This document shows, piece by piece, positions 7,352-16,070 of a stretch of DNA of 28,961 nt (positions are counted from its first letter, which is position 1; each line of letters starts with the position of its first letter). The translations under genes and the position numbers were made by a program. Under the pieces are notes generated by a model. It was not told where the DNA came from. It made no database searches and worked only from the letters and a program-made list of their open reading frames with translations. The stretch is from Glycocaulis sp051859565 (GTDB lineage Bacteria > Pseudomonadota > Alphaproteobacteria > Caulobacterales > Maricaulaceae), in contig NZ_JBHYFK010000011.1 in NCBI RefSeq assembly GCF_051859565.1, positions 1 to 28,961 of the forward strand, written 5' to 3'.

Positions 7352-8480
7352 GGTGGAGAACGACCAGGCCAATAGCGCCCCGGTCGATGCCACTGTCGAG
7401 ATTGACGCCGCCACGACGGAAATTGCGACCGCCATCGCAACCGCGCAAAGCAACTCCGCCGGCGGCAGCTTCGCCAGCGAGGCGGAAGTCACGTCCACCC
7501 AGGTGACCAATGGCGCGACGAGCGCCACCACCGATATCGAAGCCGATTCGGTGTGGGGGCTGTCGACCGGGTTTGCGACCGCTCAAGGCAACGCCCTGAC
7601 GGTGGACGCCGAAAACGGTCTGGAAATGGACGCCGGGCAGACTGCTGGCGCAGGCGCCAGCGTATCGGCCCTCTCCGCCCTGCGCCTGAACACCTATGGC
7701 GGCAATACCGCGCAATCGGCGATGGCAACCGCCAACGCTGTCGAGGTTATGGGCTCGGGCAATATGCCGATGAATGTCCGCCAGTCTTCCGAGGCGGATG
7801 TCGAGGCGCGCTCGCAGATTGAGGCCGAAGAGGTTGAAACCGCGCTTGCCACCGCGCAGAGCGCGGGCAACAGTCTGACCGTGACCGGCTATGAGGCCAA
7901 CATCATCGCGCTCGCCGACCAGGAAAATAGCGGCAATGTGCGCTCAACCGTCGATGCCGACATCGCCCATGCCAACTGGGGCGTCACGGCGATGACCGAG
8001 GCCGCCGGCAATACAGCGTCCAGCCAGAATGACTGGGGCTATGGCCATCTGCAGGGCAGCCAGACCAATTCCGGCGAAGTGCGCGCCACGACAACGCTTG
8101 CCGTTGGCACGTTCGGTGACGGCCCGGTGGTTGGCTCCGCTCACGCGGTTGGCAACAACGCGCTGGTGTCCAATATTGGGGCAGATGCCTTTAGCGGCGT
8201 GACGCAGAACAATTCCGGCGCAGTGACCGGACAGGTCTCCATGCAGCTGGGAACCGGCATGGCCGCCTATGGCACCAGCTCGGCTATCGGCAATGCGCAG
8301 TCTGCCTATATCTGCGCGACCTGCCCTGTGGGGCTGAACGCCCAGGTCAATCAGGTCAATTCCGGTGCGATCAGCTCGATCACCCAGATGCGGGCCAATG
8401 GTTATGTCGGCGGCATGACTGGCACGGCAACAGCCGTCGGAAATGTCTCGACGTTCTCCACCATTGGTGGCGGGAACTAG
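7266..8480 (+). CDS. hfaD: Holdfast anchor surface protein HfaD
   Basis: A 404-residue secreted protein with signal peptide MSRLALTSIAAMTAAIATSA. ATG 7266 is preceded by CGGAGG with six bases of spacing and lies inside the hfaB gene. The mature part is almost entirely repetitive: a Q-x-N-S-G-x-V motif recurs at about residues 36, 82, 127, 174, 221, 268, 316 and 365, and between copies an A-x-A-x-G-N motif appears (for example ATAQGN, TATAVGN). This suggests a beta-solenoid or amyloid-like fold, expected for an HfaB-exported adhesin that ties the holdfast to the envelope. A two-cysteine turn, CATC, occurs near residue 352. No hfaC follows; the next gene is convergent. Confidence 0.82.
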   Translation: MSRLALTSIAAMTAAIATSAASFAASIDRVENDQANSAPVDATVEIDAATTEIATAIATAQSNSAGGSFASEAEVTSTQVTNGATSATTDIEADSVWGLSTGFATAQGNALTVDAENGLEMDAGQTAGAGASVSALSALRLNTYGGNTAQSAMATANAVEVMGSGNMPMNVRQSSEADVEARSQIEAEEVETALATAQSAGNSLTVTGYEANIIALADQENSGNVRSTVDADIAHANWGVTAMTEAAGNTASSQNDWGYGHLQGSQTNSGEVRATTTLAVGTFGDGPVVGSAHAVGNNALVSNIGADAFSGVTQNNSGAVTGQVSMQLGTGMAAYGTSSAIGNAQSAYICATCPVGLNAQVNQVNSGAISSITQMRANGYVGGMTGTATAVGNVSTFSTIGGGN

Positions 8481-8613
8481 ACGAGGTCAGCGCCGCACTG
8501 GTGAACCGGGGTACATCCAAGGTGTCTCCCCCCGTTCCCGGGGGTAGGACTCTCTGCGCGGGTGACGACAATGGCTTAGGCACCGTCGCCAAACTGCAGC
8601 CGCCAGACAGCGT

Positions 8614-11364
8614 TTAGAAAAACCCCAGCGTGCCAGCCTGGGGACTGCTGGCCATCAGCCGGTCAAGACCGGCATTATAGTTGGCGAGCTGGGCCTGCAG
8701 ATAGGCTGGCACCTTGCCGCCCTTTTTGCCCGCACCCGGACCTTCCAGCAGCTGTTTGAGCGCAGGGTCCTGCGTCAGCTCACGCCAGGCGCGCTGGACT
8801 ACGGTCATCGCTTCAGTCAGCGCTTCATTCGCGGCAAGAGCCGCATCGCGGCTGCCGACATTATAGCTGCCGCCGAGGCGCAGCGAAAAAGTTGGCGGCG
8901 CGGCCGCGCTTTCATCGCGCGAGCCTTTCTTGGTCAGCGATTTGCCCGTGATCGTGCCGGAGGGAAGCCCGAGGCTTTCCAGCGCATTCTGGCCGTCGGC
9001 GCCGGCTTTCAGCTCGATGCTGACCCCGTCGCGCGGTGTAATCCGCAGAAACTCTTCACCTGTACGCCGCCCGACAGCCGAAGTGCCGCCCAGCAGCAGC
9101 GCCGCATTCAGCTTGAAGGTCAGCGAGCGCATGGTCTCGCCGGCCTCGATCGTAATCTTGCGCTGGCGCCCGCCATTGACCGAGATATAGAAATGGTCGC
9201 CCGTCCGCGCTGCGCTCTGTGCCGTTACCACCCGGCTGTCGGCATAGACGATCTTGCCACTCGGCAGGCCGAGTTTTGACAGGATTGAGTCGCCCTGCGG
9301 ATCGACGACAATGCCTGCGCCTTGCGAAACACCGCCGCGCCCTGAAATCTGCTGAGTCCACTCATGCGCGCCGGTGGCCGCATCGAACCCGGCCGCGAAC
9401 GCATTGCGCGTACCGTTCTGGTTTGCGCCGGGCAGTTCGCCATTTGTCGTGCCGGACAGATAGACCTTGCCGCCCGACACCTGAATGCCGGTGGCGAGAT
9501 CATCTACGCCCGTGCCCAGGAATGTGGTGTAGCTGACCGAGGCGCTGGCCCCGTCCTCGATCTTTACCAGGAAGGCATCCCGGCCGCCCTCATTCGCTGA
9601 CAGCGGCGCGCTCGGCGCGAAGGCCGCCCCAGCGCCGCCTGTCAGATAGATCGCGCCATCATCATCCACGGTGATGGCCGTTATGCGGCCGCCGCCAAGC
9701 GAGCCCATATCGAGCGTCCAGACCGGATCTCCCGTGCCGTCATCGCCGGGCGCGAACTTGGTGATGACCGCCCGCCCGTCAACCTCGCTGGCAATCAGCA
9801 GTCCGCCATCCTGCGCGGTTGTCACGGCACGCGCGCGTTCAATACCGGCGCTGGCTTCCACGCCGCGCGTATAGAGTACGCTGCCGTCTGCCCCGATCGC
9901 GCGGACATAGCCATCAAGGCTGCCCTGATTGGTCATGCCGCCAAAACTGCCGCGCGCTTCACCGACGACATAGATCGTACCGTCATCGCCAATGGTTACG
10001 GCGTTGGCACGGTCATCGCCGGCGGCGCCAAAGCGCTGCGCCCACTGCTCCACCCCGTCGGCATTGAACTTCACGACGAGGGAGTCTTCGCCGCCCAGAT
10101 CGTTCGTGCCGCCCAGCGCGCCCTTCACCGATCCTGCGACAACGACATTGCCGGCACTGTCCACGGCAACCGATGCGCCATTGGCCTCGCCCGCCGCGCC
10201 CAGCACCCGGCTCCAGACTTCCTTGCCGTTGGAATCGTAGCGCATAAGGACAAGATCAGACTCGCCCTTGATGTCCTGCCCGTTCACGCCCGAACTGGTC
10301 CGGCCAACAACATAGATGCCGCCATCGGGCGCTTGCGTGATGGAATCGATGGTTAGCGGATTGGCGGCGGTGGAGCTGCGCGTCTCTCCGCCAGGCAAGG
10401 GCACATCAGTCACGGTGCCGTCCGCTTCTATGCGCTGCGCAAACTGAACTGTGGGCGTGCCATCCAGTCCGATAATCTTGGAAAGCTGGCCAGCCGCGCT
10501 GTCGCCTGTGCCGGTCACGCCTGCCATATAGATGGCCGGTTTGCCCTGCGGCGCAGAGAACGACACCTGCTCGGTCAGCACTCCATTGATGCGTAGCGCC
10601 CAGTCATTGGCCGTGACGATGCCCGCAGGCCCCACCTCGCCCACGCGGACAGCCGAAAAGCGGGTGATAATCTCCTGCTCTTCCAGCTTGGAATTGATGA
10701 AGTCGGTGACATTGCCCATCGTACGCGGCGTCGCGCCCATTTCATTGAGGTCAATGGCGACATTGATGTCACCGCCATTCTTGCGCACCGTCACCGTGAA
10801 CTCGACATCGCCCTGAAAGGCCGTGACCGCCTGATCAGCCGGCCCTCTGTGAACAATGCCGGTGGTGTATTCGCTGATACCCCGGCTGACCGCCACTTCG
10901 CTTTCCGCTCTGGTCAGCTGGGTGTTCTTCAGCACCGAGATCTCGTCCAGCTTCAGCTTGGAGAAGAAATCATCCATCTGGCCAAGGCCTTCCTGGAAAC
11001 GGCGATTCCAGAAGGCGAGATCGACCGGATTGGCATTGCGTTCACTGGCCGCAGCGGCCAGCGATTGCAGCGCGCGAAGGCCGGTGAACATCGCATAGAG
11101 CTTTTTCTCGTCCTGGCTGACATTCAGCCCGGAGAAGGCGCTGGCAGTGGAGTCGAAGAAGCGGCCATTGGCCAGAACCGAGCGGCGTACCGCATCCAGC
11201 GCTGTCACTTCGCCGCGCGGATCCCACGGCGGCAGCACGTCCTTGTCACGCGTGGAGCCAAGCGTCTGCTGCAGGGGCGCGCGCGTGTTCGCCGCTGCGT
11301 TGCGTGCAGCGTTCTGTGCGGAAAACCACGCACCCAGAACATCGCCTGACAGGCCAGCTATCAC
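8614..11364 (-). CDS. flaEY: FlaEY-like flagellar protein with beta-propeller-like core and flagellin-IN-like segments
   Basis: About 916 residues with no signal peptide or membrane segment. GTG 11362-11364 has AGGGAG six bases upstream; a longer version from TTG 11409 lacks one. N-terminal residues 1-180 are mainly helical. Residues about 183-240 (FTVTVRKNGG...VTDFINSKL) and 722-805 (FYISVNGG...GETMRSLTFKLNAA...LESLGLPSGTI) resemble flagellin/FliD hook-IN modules. Between them, residues 335-690 hold SBBP-type propeller blades (GGIYVVGRTSSG, NVVVAGSVKG, GTIYVVGEARG, GAIYLTGGAG, KVYLSGTTNG). The C-terminus is again helical. A large FlaEY protein is encoded in the Caulobacter flagellin region and affects flagellin use, so context supports the assignment. 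The family match is from memory and architecture; the mechanism is unknown. Confidence 0.65.
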   Translation of the reverse strand: MIAGLSGDVLGAWFSAQNAARNAAANTRAPLQQTLGSTRDKDVLPPWDPRGEVTALDAVRRSVLANGRFFDSTASAFSGLNVSQDEKKLYAMFTGLRALQSLAAAASERNANPVDLAFWNRRFQEGLGQMDDFFSKLKLDEISVLKNTQLTRAESEVAVSRGISEYTTGIVHRGPADQAVTAFQGDVEFTVTVRKNGGDINVAIDLNEMGATPRTMGNVTDFINSKLEEQEIITRFSAVRVGEVGPAGIVTANDWALRINGVLTEQVSFSAPQGKPAIYMAGVTGTGDSAAGQLSKIIGLDGTPTVQFAQRIEADGTVTDVPLPGGETRSSTAANPLTIDSITQAPDGGIYVVGRTSSGVNGQDIKGESDLVLMRYDSNGKEVWSRVLGAAGEANGASVAVDSAGNVVVAGSVKGALGGTNDLGGEDSLVVKFNADGVEQWAQRFGAAGDDRANAVTIGDDGTIYVVGEARGSFGGMTNQGSLDGYVRAIGADGSVLYTRGVEASAGIERARAVTTAQDGGLLIASEVDGRAVITKFAPGDDGTGDPVWTLDMGSLGGGRITAITVDDDGAIYLTGGAGAAFAPSAPLSANEGGRDAFLVKIEDGASASVSYTTFLGTGVDDLATGIQVSGGKVYLSGTTNGELPGANQNGTRNAFAAGFDAATGAHEWTQQISGRGGVSQGAGIVVDPQGDSILSKLGLPSGKIVYADSRVVTAQSAARTGDHFYISVNGGRQRKITIEAGETMRSLTFKLNAALLLGGTSAVGRRTGEEFLRITPRDGVSIELKAGADGQNALESLGLPSGTITGKSLTKKGSRDESAAAPPTFSLRLGGSYNVGSRDAALAANEALTEAMTVVQRAWRELTQDPALKQLLEGPGAGKKGGKVPAYLQAQLANYNAGLDRLMASSPQAGTLGFF

Positions 11365-11478
11365 GGTCGGCTCCCTGCGGACAGAATCATCCACCGGCCA
11401 TTTTCGCAAAGCATCACCAACAAAAGGTTAGCCCGCTGCTCGGCTACGCCCGCGAACGTCAACCAAGGCTAAGGGAGT

Positions 11479-11505
11479 GTTAACGGCTAAAGGCGGAAGG
11501 TTAAC
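11479..11505. promoter_or_regulatory. Pair of GTTAAC palindromes between flaEY and pseB
   Basis: GTTAAC occurs at 11479-11484 and again at 11500-11505, 21 bases apart (two helical turns), in the 255-base divergent region between the FlaEY-like gene and pseB. The spacing suggests a dimeric operator on one DNA face. No recognisable -35/-10 or sigma-54 element was convincing nearby. Confidence 0.25.
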
Positions 11506-11619
11506 GTCAGATTTTTGATTCGATGTTTGCCTTGCGAGGACAAATGAGCGCCATAGCGTCCAAAGCCACCGCCCGGTCTGGAACCGCTCTTCCTCGGCCG
11601 GGACTTCCGGTCCCCGCGC

Positions 11620-12618
11620 ATGAATCTGGACGGCAAGATCGTGCTGATCACCGGCGGCACAGGCTCCTTCGGCCACCATTTCGTGCGCACCGTGATCGAT
11701 GAGTTCAAGCCGAAAAAGCTCATCATCTTTTCGCGCGACGAGCTCAAACAGTACGAGATGGCGCAGCTCTTCCCGCCCGCGCAATACCCCTTCATGCGCT
11801 ATTTCATCGGCGATGTGCGCGATGAGGGGCGGCTGGACATGGCGATGCGCGGGGTGGACGTGGTGATCCACGCCGCTGCGCTCAAACATGTGCCGATTGC
11901 CGAGTACAACCCGTTTGAATGCATCCGCACCAATGTGTTCGGTGCCGAAAATGTGGTGCGCGCCGCCATCAAGCGCGGCGTGAAGCATGTCTGCGCCCTG
12001 TCCACCGACAAGGCGGCCAACCCGATCAATCTCTATGGCGCGTCCAAGCTCGCCTCGGACAAGATTTTCAGCGCGGCCCAGAATATCGGCGGCGAGGATG
12101 GCCCGGTCTTTTCGGTGGTGCGCTACGGCAATGTGGTCGGTTCACGCGGCTCGGTCGTGCCCTTCTTCAACAAGCTGATTGCCGAAGGCGCAGACCATCT
12201 GCCCATTACCGACGAGCGCATGACCCGCTTCTGGATCACGCTCACCCAAGGGGTGAACTTCGTCCTCTCCTCGCTGGCCATGGCGAAGGGCGGCGAGATT
12301 TTCGTGCCGAAAATCCCGTCCATGCGCACGACGGACCTCGCCCGCACGCTGGCGCCCGGCCTGCCGCACAAGATTATCGGCATCCGTCCCGGCGAGAAAC
12401 TGCACGAGATCATGGTGCCGGAGGACGATGCCCGCTCAACGGTCGAGCTGGAAGACCGCTATGTCATCGTGCCCGCCCAGCGCACAACGCTGATGGCGCA
12501 ATGGCTGGACGCGGGCGCAGCCGCCCCTGACGGCTTCTCCTACGCCTCTGACAGCAATCCTGAGCGGCTCGACGCACGTGCGCTGCAATCCCTGCTGGGG
12601 CAGGCGTTCGGGGGGTAG
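11620..12618 (+). CDS. pseB: UDP-N-acetylglucosamine 4,6-dehydratase (inverting), PseB/FlmA type
   Basis: A 332-residue extended short-chain dehydrogenase, the normal PseB length. NAD(P)-binding TGGTGSFG spans residues 11-18. The catalytic block STDKAANPINLYGASK (128-143) contains the Asp130-Lys131 pair characteristic of 4,6-dehydratases and the Tyr139-xxx-Lys143 dyad. The C-terminus carries GIRPGEKLHEIMVPEDDARS, diagnostic for the PseB/FlaA1 group. It converts UDP-GlcNAc to UDP-2-acetamido-2,6-dideoxy-arabino-4-hexulose, the first step of pseudaminic acid synthesis; the Caulobacter equivalent is FlmA. The ribosome binding site is weak, but MNLDGKIVLITGGTG starts exactly where family members do. 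It converges with pseC, with four bases between the stops. Confidence 0.93.
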   Translation: MNLDGKIVLITGGTGSFGHHFVRTVIDEFKPKKLIIFSRDELKQYEMAQLFPPAQYPFMRYFIGDVRDEGRLDMAMRGVDVVIHAAALKHVPIAEYNPFECIRTNVFGAENVVRAAIKRGVKHVCALSTDKAANPINLYGASKLASDKIFSAAQNIGGEDGPVFSVVRYGNVVGSRGSVVPFFNKLIAEGADHLPITDERMTRFWITLTQGVNFVLSSLAMAKGGEIFVPKIPSMRTTDLARTLAPGLPHKIIGIRPGEKLHEIMVPEDDARSTVELEDRYVIVPAQRTTLMAQWLDAGAAAPDGFSYASDSNPERLDARALQSLLGQAFGG

Positions 12619-12622
12619 CTGG

Positions 12623-13801
12623 CTACCCCAGCACCTCACCCAGCGCGGCGCACACCCGCGCCACATCGCCCGTCTCCATCCGCGTGAAGAGCGGCAGCGA
12701 TAATGTCTGCGCATAATGCGCCTCGGCCCCCGGCAGATGCAGAACGCCATAGCGCTGCACGTAATAGGGCTGAGTATGGACCGGGATGTAATGCACCTGT
12801 GTGCCTATACCGCGCGCTTTGAGCGCATTCATCACCTCAGCGCGCGTGCGTCCGGCTGCGTGGAAATCTATTCGTACATTGAGCAGATGCCGGCACGGAT
12901 CACTGCCCGGCGGATCGGCAGGCAGGCGCACTAGCGGCGCGAGCGGGCGCAAAAGCTCGCGATAAGCCGCCGTCAGCGCCCGGCGCTTGGCGGCGAACTG
13001 CGCCATGCGGGCGAGCTGTGCCCGGCCAAGCGCGGCGTTGATGTCCGGCAGGCGGTAATTCCAGCCCAGAGATGCCATCTCATGATACCAGGGCTCGTCC
13101 GCGCCTTCGGCACGCTCAAACCTCGCCGCATCGCGTTCAATGCCATGGCTGCGCTGACGCGCCATGCGGGCGGCGAGATCGGGACTGTTCGTGGTCACCA
13201 TCCCGCCCTCGCCCGTGGTGAGCGATTTGACCGGGTGGAAGGAGAAGGTCGCCGCATCGCTATGCGCGCACGCTCCAACCATGGCGCCTGATGCGCCGCG
13301 GGAGGCGATGGCGTGGCAACTGTCTTCGACAATCGCAAGGCCATGTTGGCGGGCGAGGGCCGCAATCACCTCCATGTCGCACGGCACGCCCGCCAGATGC
13401 ACCGGCAGCACCGCCTTCGCCTTCCCGCCAGCACGCTTCAGCGCGGCGGCCAGCGTATCAGGCGTCAGCAGGCCCGTCTCAGGATCCACGTCGGCAAACA
13501 CCACCTCCGCCCCGCAATAACGCGCGGCATTGGCCGTCGCCATGAAGGTGATGGACGGGACAATGCAGAGATCCCCCTCGCCTACCCCCAGCGCATCCAG
13601 TGCGAGATGCAGCGCCGTCGTGCCATTGGAGCAGGCAGTAGCGTAAGCCGCGCCGGTGAACTCCGCGAACTCCGCCTCGAAAGCGGGGATTTCCGGCCCG
13701 GTCGTCAGATAGTCCGATTGCAATGCGCGCACTGCCGCTGCGATGTCGTTCTCATCAATGTCCTGCCGCCCATAGGCGAGGAAATCGGCCTGCTCGGTCA
13801 T
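12623..13801 (-). CDS. pseC: UDP-4-amino-4,6-dideoxy-N-acetyl-altrosamine transaminase, PseC/FlmB type
   Basis: A 392-residue DegT/DnrJ/EryC1 aminotransferase. SNGTTALHLAL (58-68), VEDSCHAI with PLP-contacting Asp160, and FHPVKSLTTGEGG with Schiff-base Lys192 are intact. MTEQADFLAYGRQDIDENDI and NYRLPDINAALGRAQL fit PseC. It aminates the PseB product at C4 using glutamate. ATG 13799-13801 has GGAG eight bases upstream; the 32-residue upstream extension looks non-coding. The usual pseB-pseC tandem is here an inverted, convergent pair, so the two genes must have separate promoters. Confidence 0.92.
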   Translation of the reverse strand: MTEQADFLAYGRQDIDENDIAAAVRALQSDYLTTGPEIPAFEAEFAEFTGAAYATACSNGTTALHLALDALGVGEGDLCIVPSITFMATANAARYCGAEVVFADVDPETGLLTPDTLAAALKRAGGKAKAVLPVHLAGVPCDMEVIAALARQHGLAIVEDSCHAIASRGASGAMVGACAHSDAATFSFHPVKSLTTGEGGMVTTNSPDLAARMARQRSHGIERDAARFERAEGADEPWYHEMASLGWNYRLPDINAALGRAQLARMAQFAAKRRALTAAYRELLRPLAPLVRLPADPPGSDPCRHLLNVRIDFHAAGRTRAEVMNALKARGIGTQVHYIPVHTQPYYVQRYGVLHLPGAEAHYAQTLSLPLFTRMETGDVARVCAALGEVLG

Positions 13802-14019
13802 TGATCCGCTCCATGGCGTTCGTGTTGCGCGCCAGCATGACGTGAGTCGCGTGTCCGCCAGCTCCCGCCCCGTTTGCGGGCATAGTGGCCCCATCAAGGA
13901 GCACAGACGGCAATATTCGCGTTAACAACCGGGAAATACGAAGTCCATATTGACTCATCTGGCGCCGCGTCACGCGATGTTCGTGCGGTTCTGGTGATCC
14001 GTATTTGCAGAGAAACTTG

Positions 14020-14041
14020 AGGCCGTGTCCACACGGCCTCA
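14020..14041. repeat. Perfect inverted repeat GAGGCCGTG/CACGGCCTC
   Basis: Nine-base arms with the loop TCCA form a strong hairpin on either strand. Only a short ATTTCC follows on the plus strand and no gene enters from either side, so a terminator role is not obvious. An sRNA end or a protein-binding palindrome is possible. Confidence 0.6.
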
Positions 14042-14112
14042 TTTCCTGTGCGCACAAGACATATTCCCCTTTTATATTTATACCAATTAAACATAGAGGC
14101 ATTTTTGTCACA

Positions 14113-14133
14113 TTTCGCTGCGTTGCAGCGAAA
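14113..14133. repeat. Perfect inverted repeat TTTCGCTGC/GCAGCGAAA
   Basis: Nine-base arms are separated by GTT. The repeat lies just downstream of the AT-rich stretch, 240 bases before the amt start. It could be an operator or the 3' hairpin of a small RNA; nothing in the sequence decides this. Confidence 0.6.
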
Positions 14134-14374
14134 CCGCATCAAATGATGTTGCAGCGCGTCAATGCCTACGCAAAGCTATTGTGACAAAGCGCGGCGTCAG
14201 ACCAGCGCGAAGCCTCTGCAATGCGATCCCGCCAGCCCCGCACAACGACGCGGAGGAGACGGCGCGATGTATAATTCTGCAGCGTTCGGCTGTGACGGCA
14301 TGTCCGGCACCGGACCGATCTCCTCTGTTTGCCCGCCGGCTTCCGGCTCAAAAACATATAACAGGGGATTATCC

Positions 14375-15745
14375 ATGCATTCAGACACAATCGGCGCGCC
14401 GCGGCGCGCGCGCCCGCTTGCCTGGGGCTGCGCGCTGGCGCTTGGCGGTGCGATAGCCTTCGCCGCGCCCGCAGCGGCCCAGGTCACAGATGAAGCGGCC
14501 TATATCTTCAACACGCTGCTTTTCCTGATCGGCGGCTTTCTGGTGATGTGGATGGCGGCGGGCTTCGCCATGCTTGAGGCCGGCTCGGTCCGCGGCAAGC
14601 ACGCGGCTGCCATCTGCCTGAAAAACATCGGCCTTTATTCCATCGCTGGCATCATGTTCTACGCCGTTGGCTATAACCTGATGTATTATGGTGTGGACCA
14701 GAGCGGGGGCTATTTCGGTATTCCCTTCCCCTGGTCGCCGGGCGAACTGACCGGCGATGAGGTGATCGACGTGGCCGAAAACGGCTACTCGACCGCTTCC
14801 GACTGGTTCTTCCAGATGGTGTTTGTGGCCACCACGGCCTCTATCGTATCCGGCGCCGTGGCAGAGCGTATCCGCATCGGGGCGTTTTTCCTGTTCGTGG
14901 TGGTCCTGACCGCCGTGATCTACCCCATCCAGGGCGCATGGACATGGGGCGAAGGCTGGCTGGACGCTGCAGGCTTCTCCGACTTTGCCGGCTCGACGAT
15001 CGTTCACTCGGTCGGCGGATGGGCAGCACTGGCCGGCGTCATCCTTCTCGGAGCGCGCACGGGCCGTTTTGTCGATGGCAAGGCCATACCGATGCACTCC
15101 TCCAGCCTGCCCCTGGCAACGCTCGGCACGTTCGTGCTCTGGCTCGGCTGGTTCGGCTTTAACGGCGCCTCACAGCTCGCGCTGGGTTCAGCAGCGGACG
15201 CGACCGCCGTCGCGCAGATCTTCGCCAACACCAACATGGCCGCTGCCGGCGGCGTGGTGGCCACCTACCTGCTCACGCTGGCTCTGGGACGCGGCAAGGC
15301 CAATCTGGGGGCCGTGCTGAACGGCGCGCTGGCTGGCCTGGTCTCTATCACGGCAGAACCGCTCACCCCCACTATCGGGCAGGCCATCCTGTTTGGCGCC
15401 GTCGGCGGCGTCATTGCAACCTTCGGCGCGATCCTGCTGGAGAAGCTCCGCCTGGACGATGTGGTCGGGGCCATCCCGGTCCACCTGTTCGCTGGCATCT
15501 GGGGTACGATGATCGTGCCGCTGACCAATCCGGACGCCGACTTTGTCACTCAGGCTATCGGCATAGGCGCTATCGGCGCATTCGCCTTCACCGCCAGCTT
15601 TATTGTTTTCCTGGTGCTGAAGATCACGGTCGGCATCCGCCTGAAGCCTGATGAAGAGACGGTAGGCGGCGACTACACCGAGCTTGGCCACAGTGCCTAT
15701 CCGGAATTTCTGCCGGGAAAGGACAAAGCCCCGGCTACCAGCTGA
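14375..15745 (+). CDS. amt: Ammonium transporter, Amt family
   Basis: A 456-residue inner-membrane channel with a cleavable signal (residues 1-36, ending AAAQ) and eleven predicted membrane segments. Family features are MWMAAGFAMLEAG (TM1), the NH3-pore twin histidines His211 (DFAGSTIVHSVGG) and His370 (AIPVHLFAGIWG), and GWFGFNGAS. It carries NH4+/NH3 into the cell. ATG 14375 is preceded by AGGGGA with six bases of spacing and gives the normal signal sequence. ATG 14267 with GGAGGAG upstream is in frame and would add 36 residues. No PII (glnK) gene accompanies it, which is unusual for amt loci. Confidence 0.93.
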   Translation: MHSDTIGAPRRARPLAWGCALALGGAIAFAAPAAAQVTDEAAYIFNTLLFLIGGFLVMWMAAGFAMLEAGSVRGKHAAAICLKNIGLYSIAGIMFYAVGYNLMYYGVDQSGGYFGIPFPWSPGELTGDEVIDVAENGYSTASDWFFQMVFVATTASIVSGAVAERIRIGAFFLFVVVLTAVIYPIQGAWTWGEGWLDAAGFSDFAGSTIVHSVGGWAALAGVILLGARTGRFVDGKAIPMHSSSLPLATLGTFVLWLGWFGFNGASQLALGSAADATAVAQIFANTNMAAAGGVVATYLLTLALGRGKANLGAVLNGALAGLVSITAEPLTPTIGQAILFGAVGGVIATFGAILLEKLRLDDVVGAIPVHLFAGIWGTMIVPLTNPDADFVTQAIGIGAIGAFAFTASFIVFLVLKITVGIRLKPDEETVGGDYTELGHSAYPEFLPGKDKAPATS

Positions 15746-16070
15746 CAAAAATGGCGGACCGGGGGGAGCACCCTCCCGCCCGGCCGCCCTTCATCGGTCA
15801 GCCCGGGGCAGGACAGCCTGCGCCAGACACGGCTTCACACCCGCGTCCGGCGCCAGCAGGCAAGCTTCGCAAACGTGAAAAGCAGGTGCGCCCGCCAAAA
15901 CGGCAACGCCTGTTCCAGCTGACCATTCTCGATCTCACCTGGGCCTCGCCAGCGCCAAAAAGCTGGCCGGCTCCGGTGCGGTCCAAGGCGCGCGCAAGCT
16001 CAGGGGCCCGCACGCCTTTCAGAACCGGCGGCCGGAAATCCGGTCAGCCATACACCCAAGGGGATTAGAC
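15746..16070 (+). other. amt-porin spacer with a doubtful 105-codon frame
   Basis: An open frame at 15751-16068 begins five bases after the amt stop and ends two bases before the porin start. It encodes a Pro/Arg-rich, low-complexity peptide, has no ribosome binding site and matches no family I recognise, so I do not call it a gene. The spacer also contains an imperfect G/C hairpin just after amt (about 15752-15788) and GGCCGGA/TCCGGTC near its end. No clear promoter was found. Confidence 0.4.

Larger units (their letters stand above)
13802..14374. other. Long divergent intergenic region, pseC to amt
   Basis: The 573 bases carry no convincing gene. They contain an AT-rich stretch at about 14058-14105 (TTTTATATTTATACC) that stands out from the surrounding high-GC DNA, two perfect inverted repeats annotated separately, a TATAAT at 14270-14275, and GGAGGAG at 14252-14258 before an in-frame ATG (14267) that could extend the amt reading frame. 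No sigma-54 promoter with GG-N10-GC was found. Confidence 0.6.

Noticed and set aside
11401..11420. Possible sigma-54 promoter (TTGGTGATGCTTTGCG, minus) before the FlaEY-like gene
   Set aside because: GG and GC are nine bases apart, not ten, and sigma-54 tolerates spacing changes poorly.
15751..16068. 105-codon frame exactly filling the amt-porin spacer
   Set aside because: The fit is striking, but there is no ribosome binding site, and the product is Pro/Arg-rich and low-complexity. It is kept only as a doubtful frame in the spacer entry.
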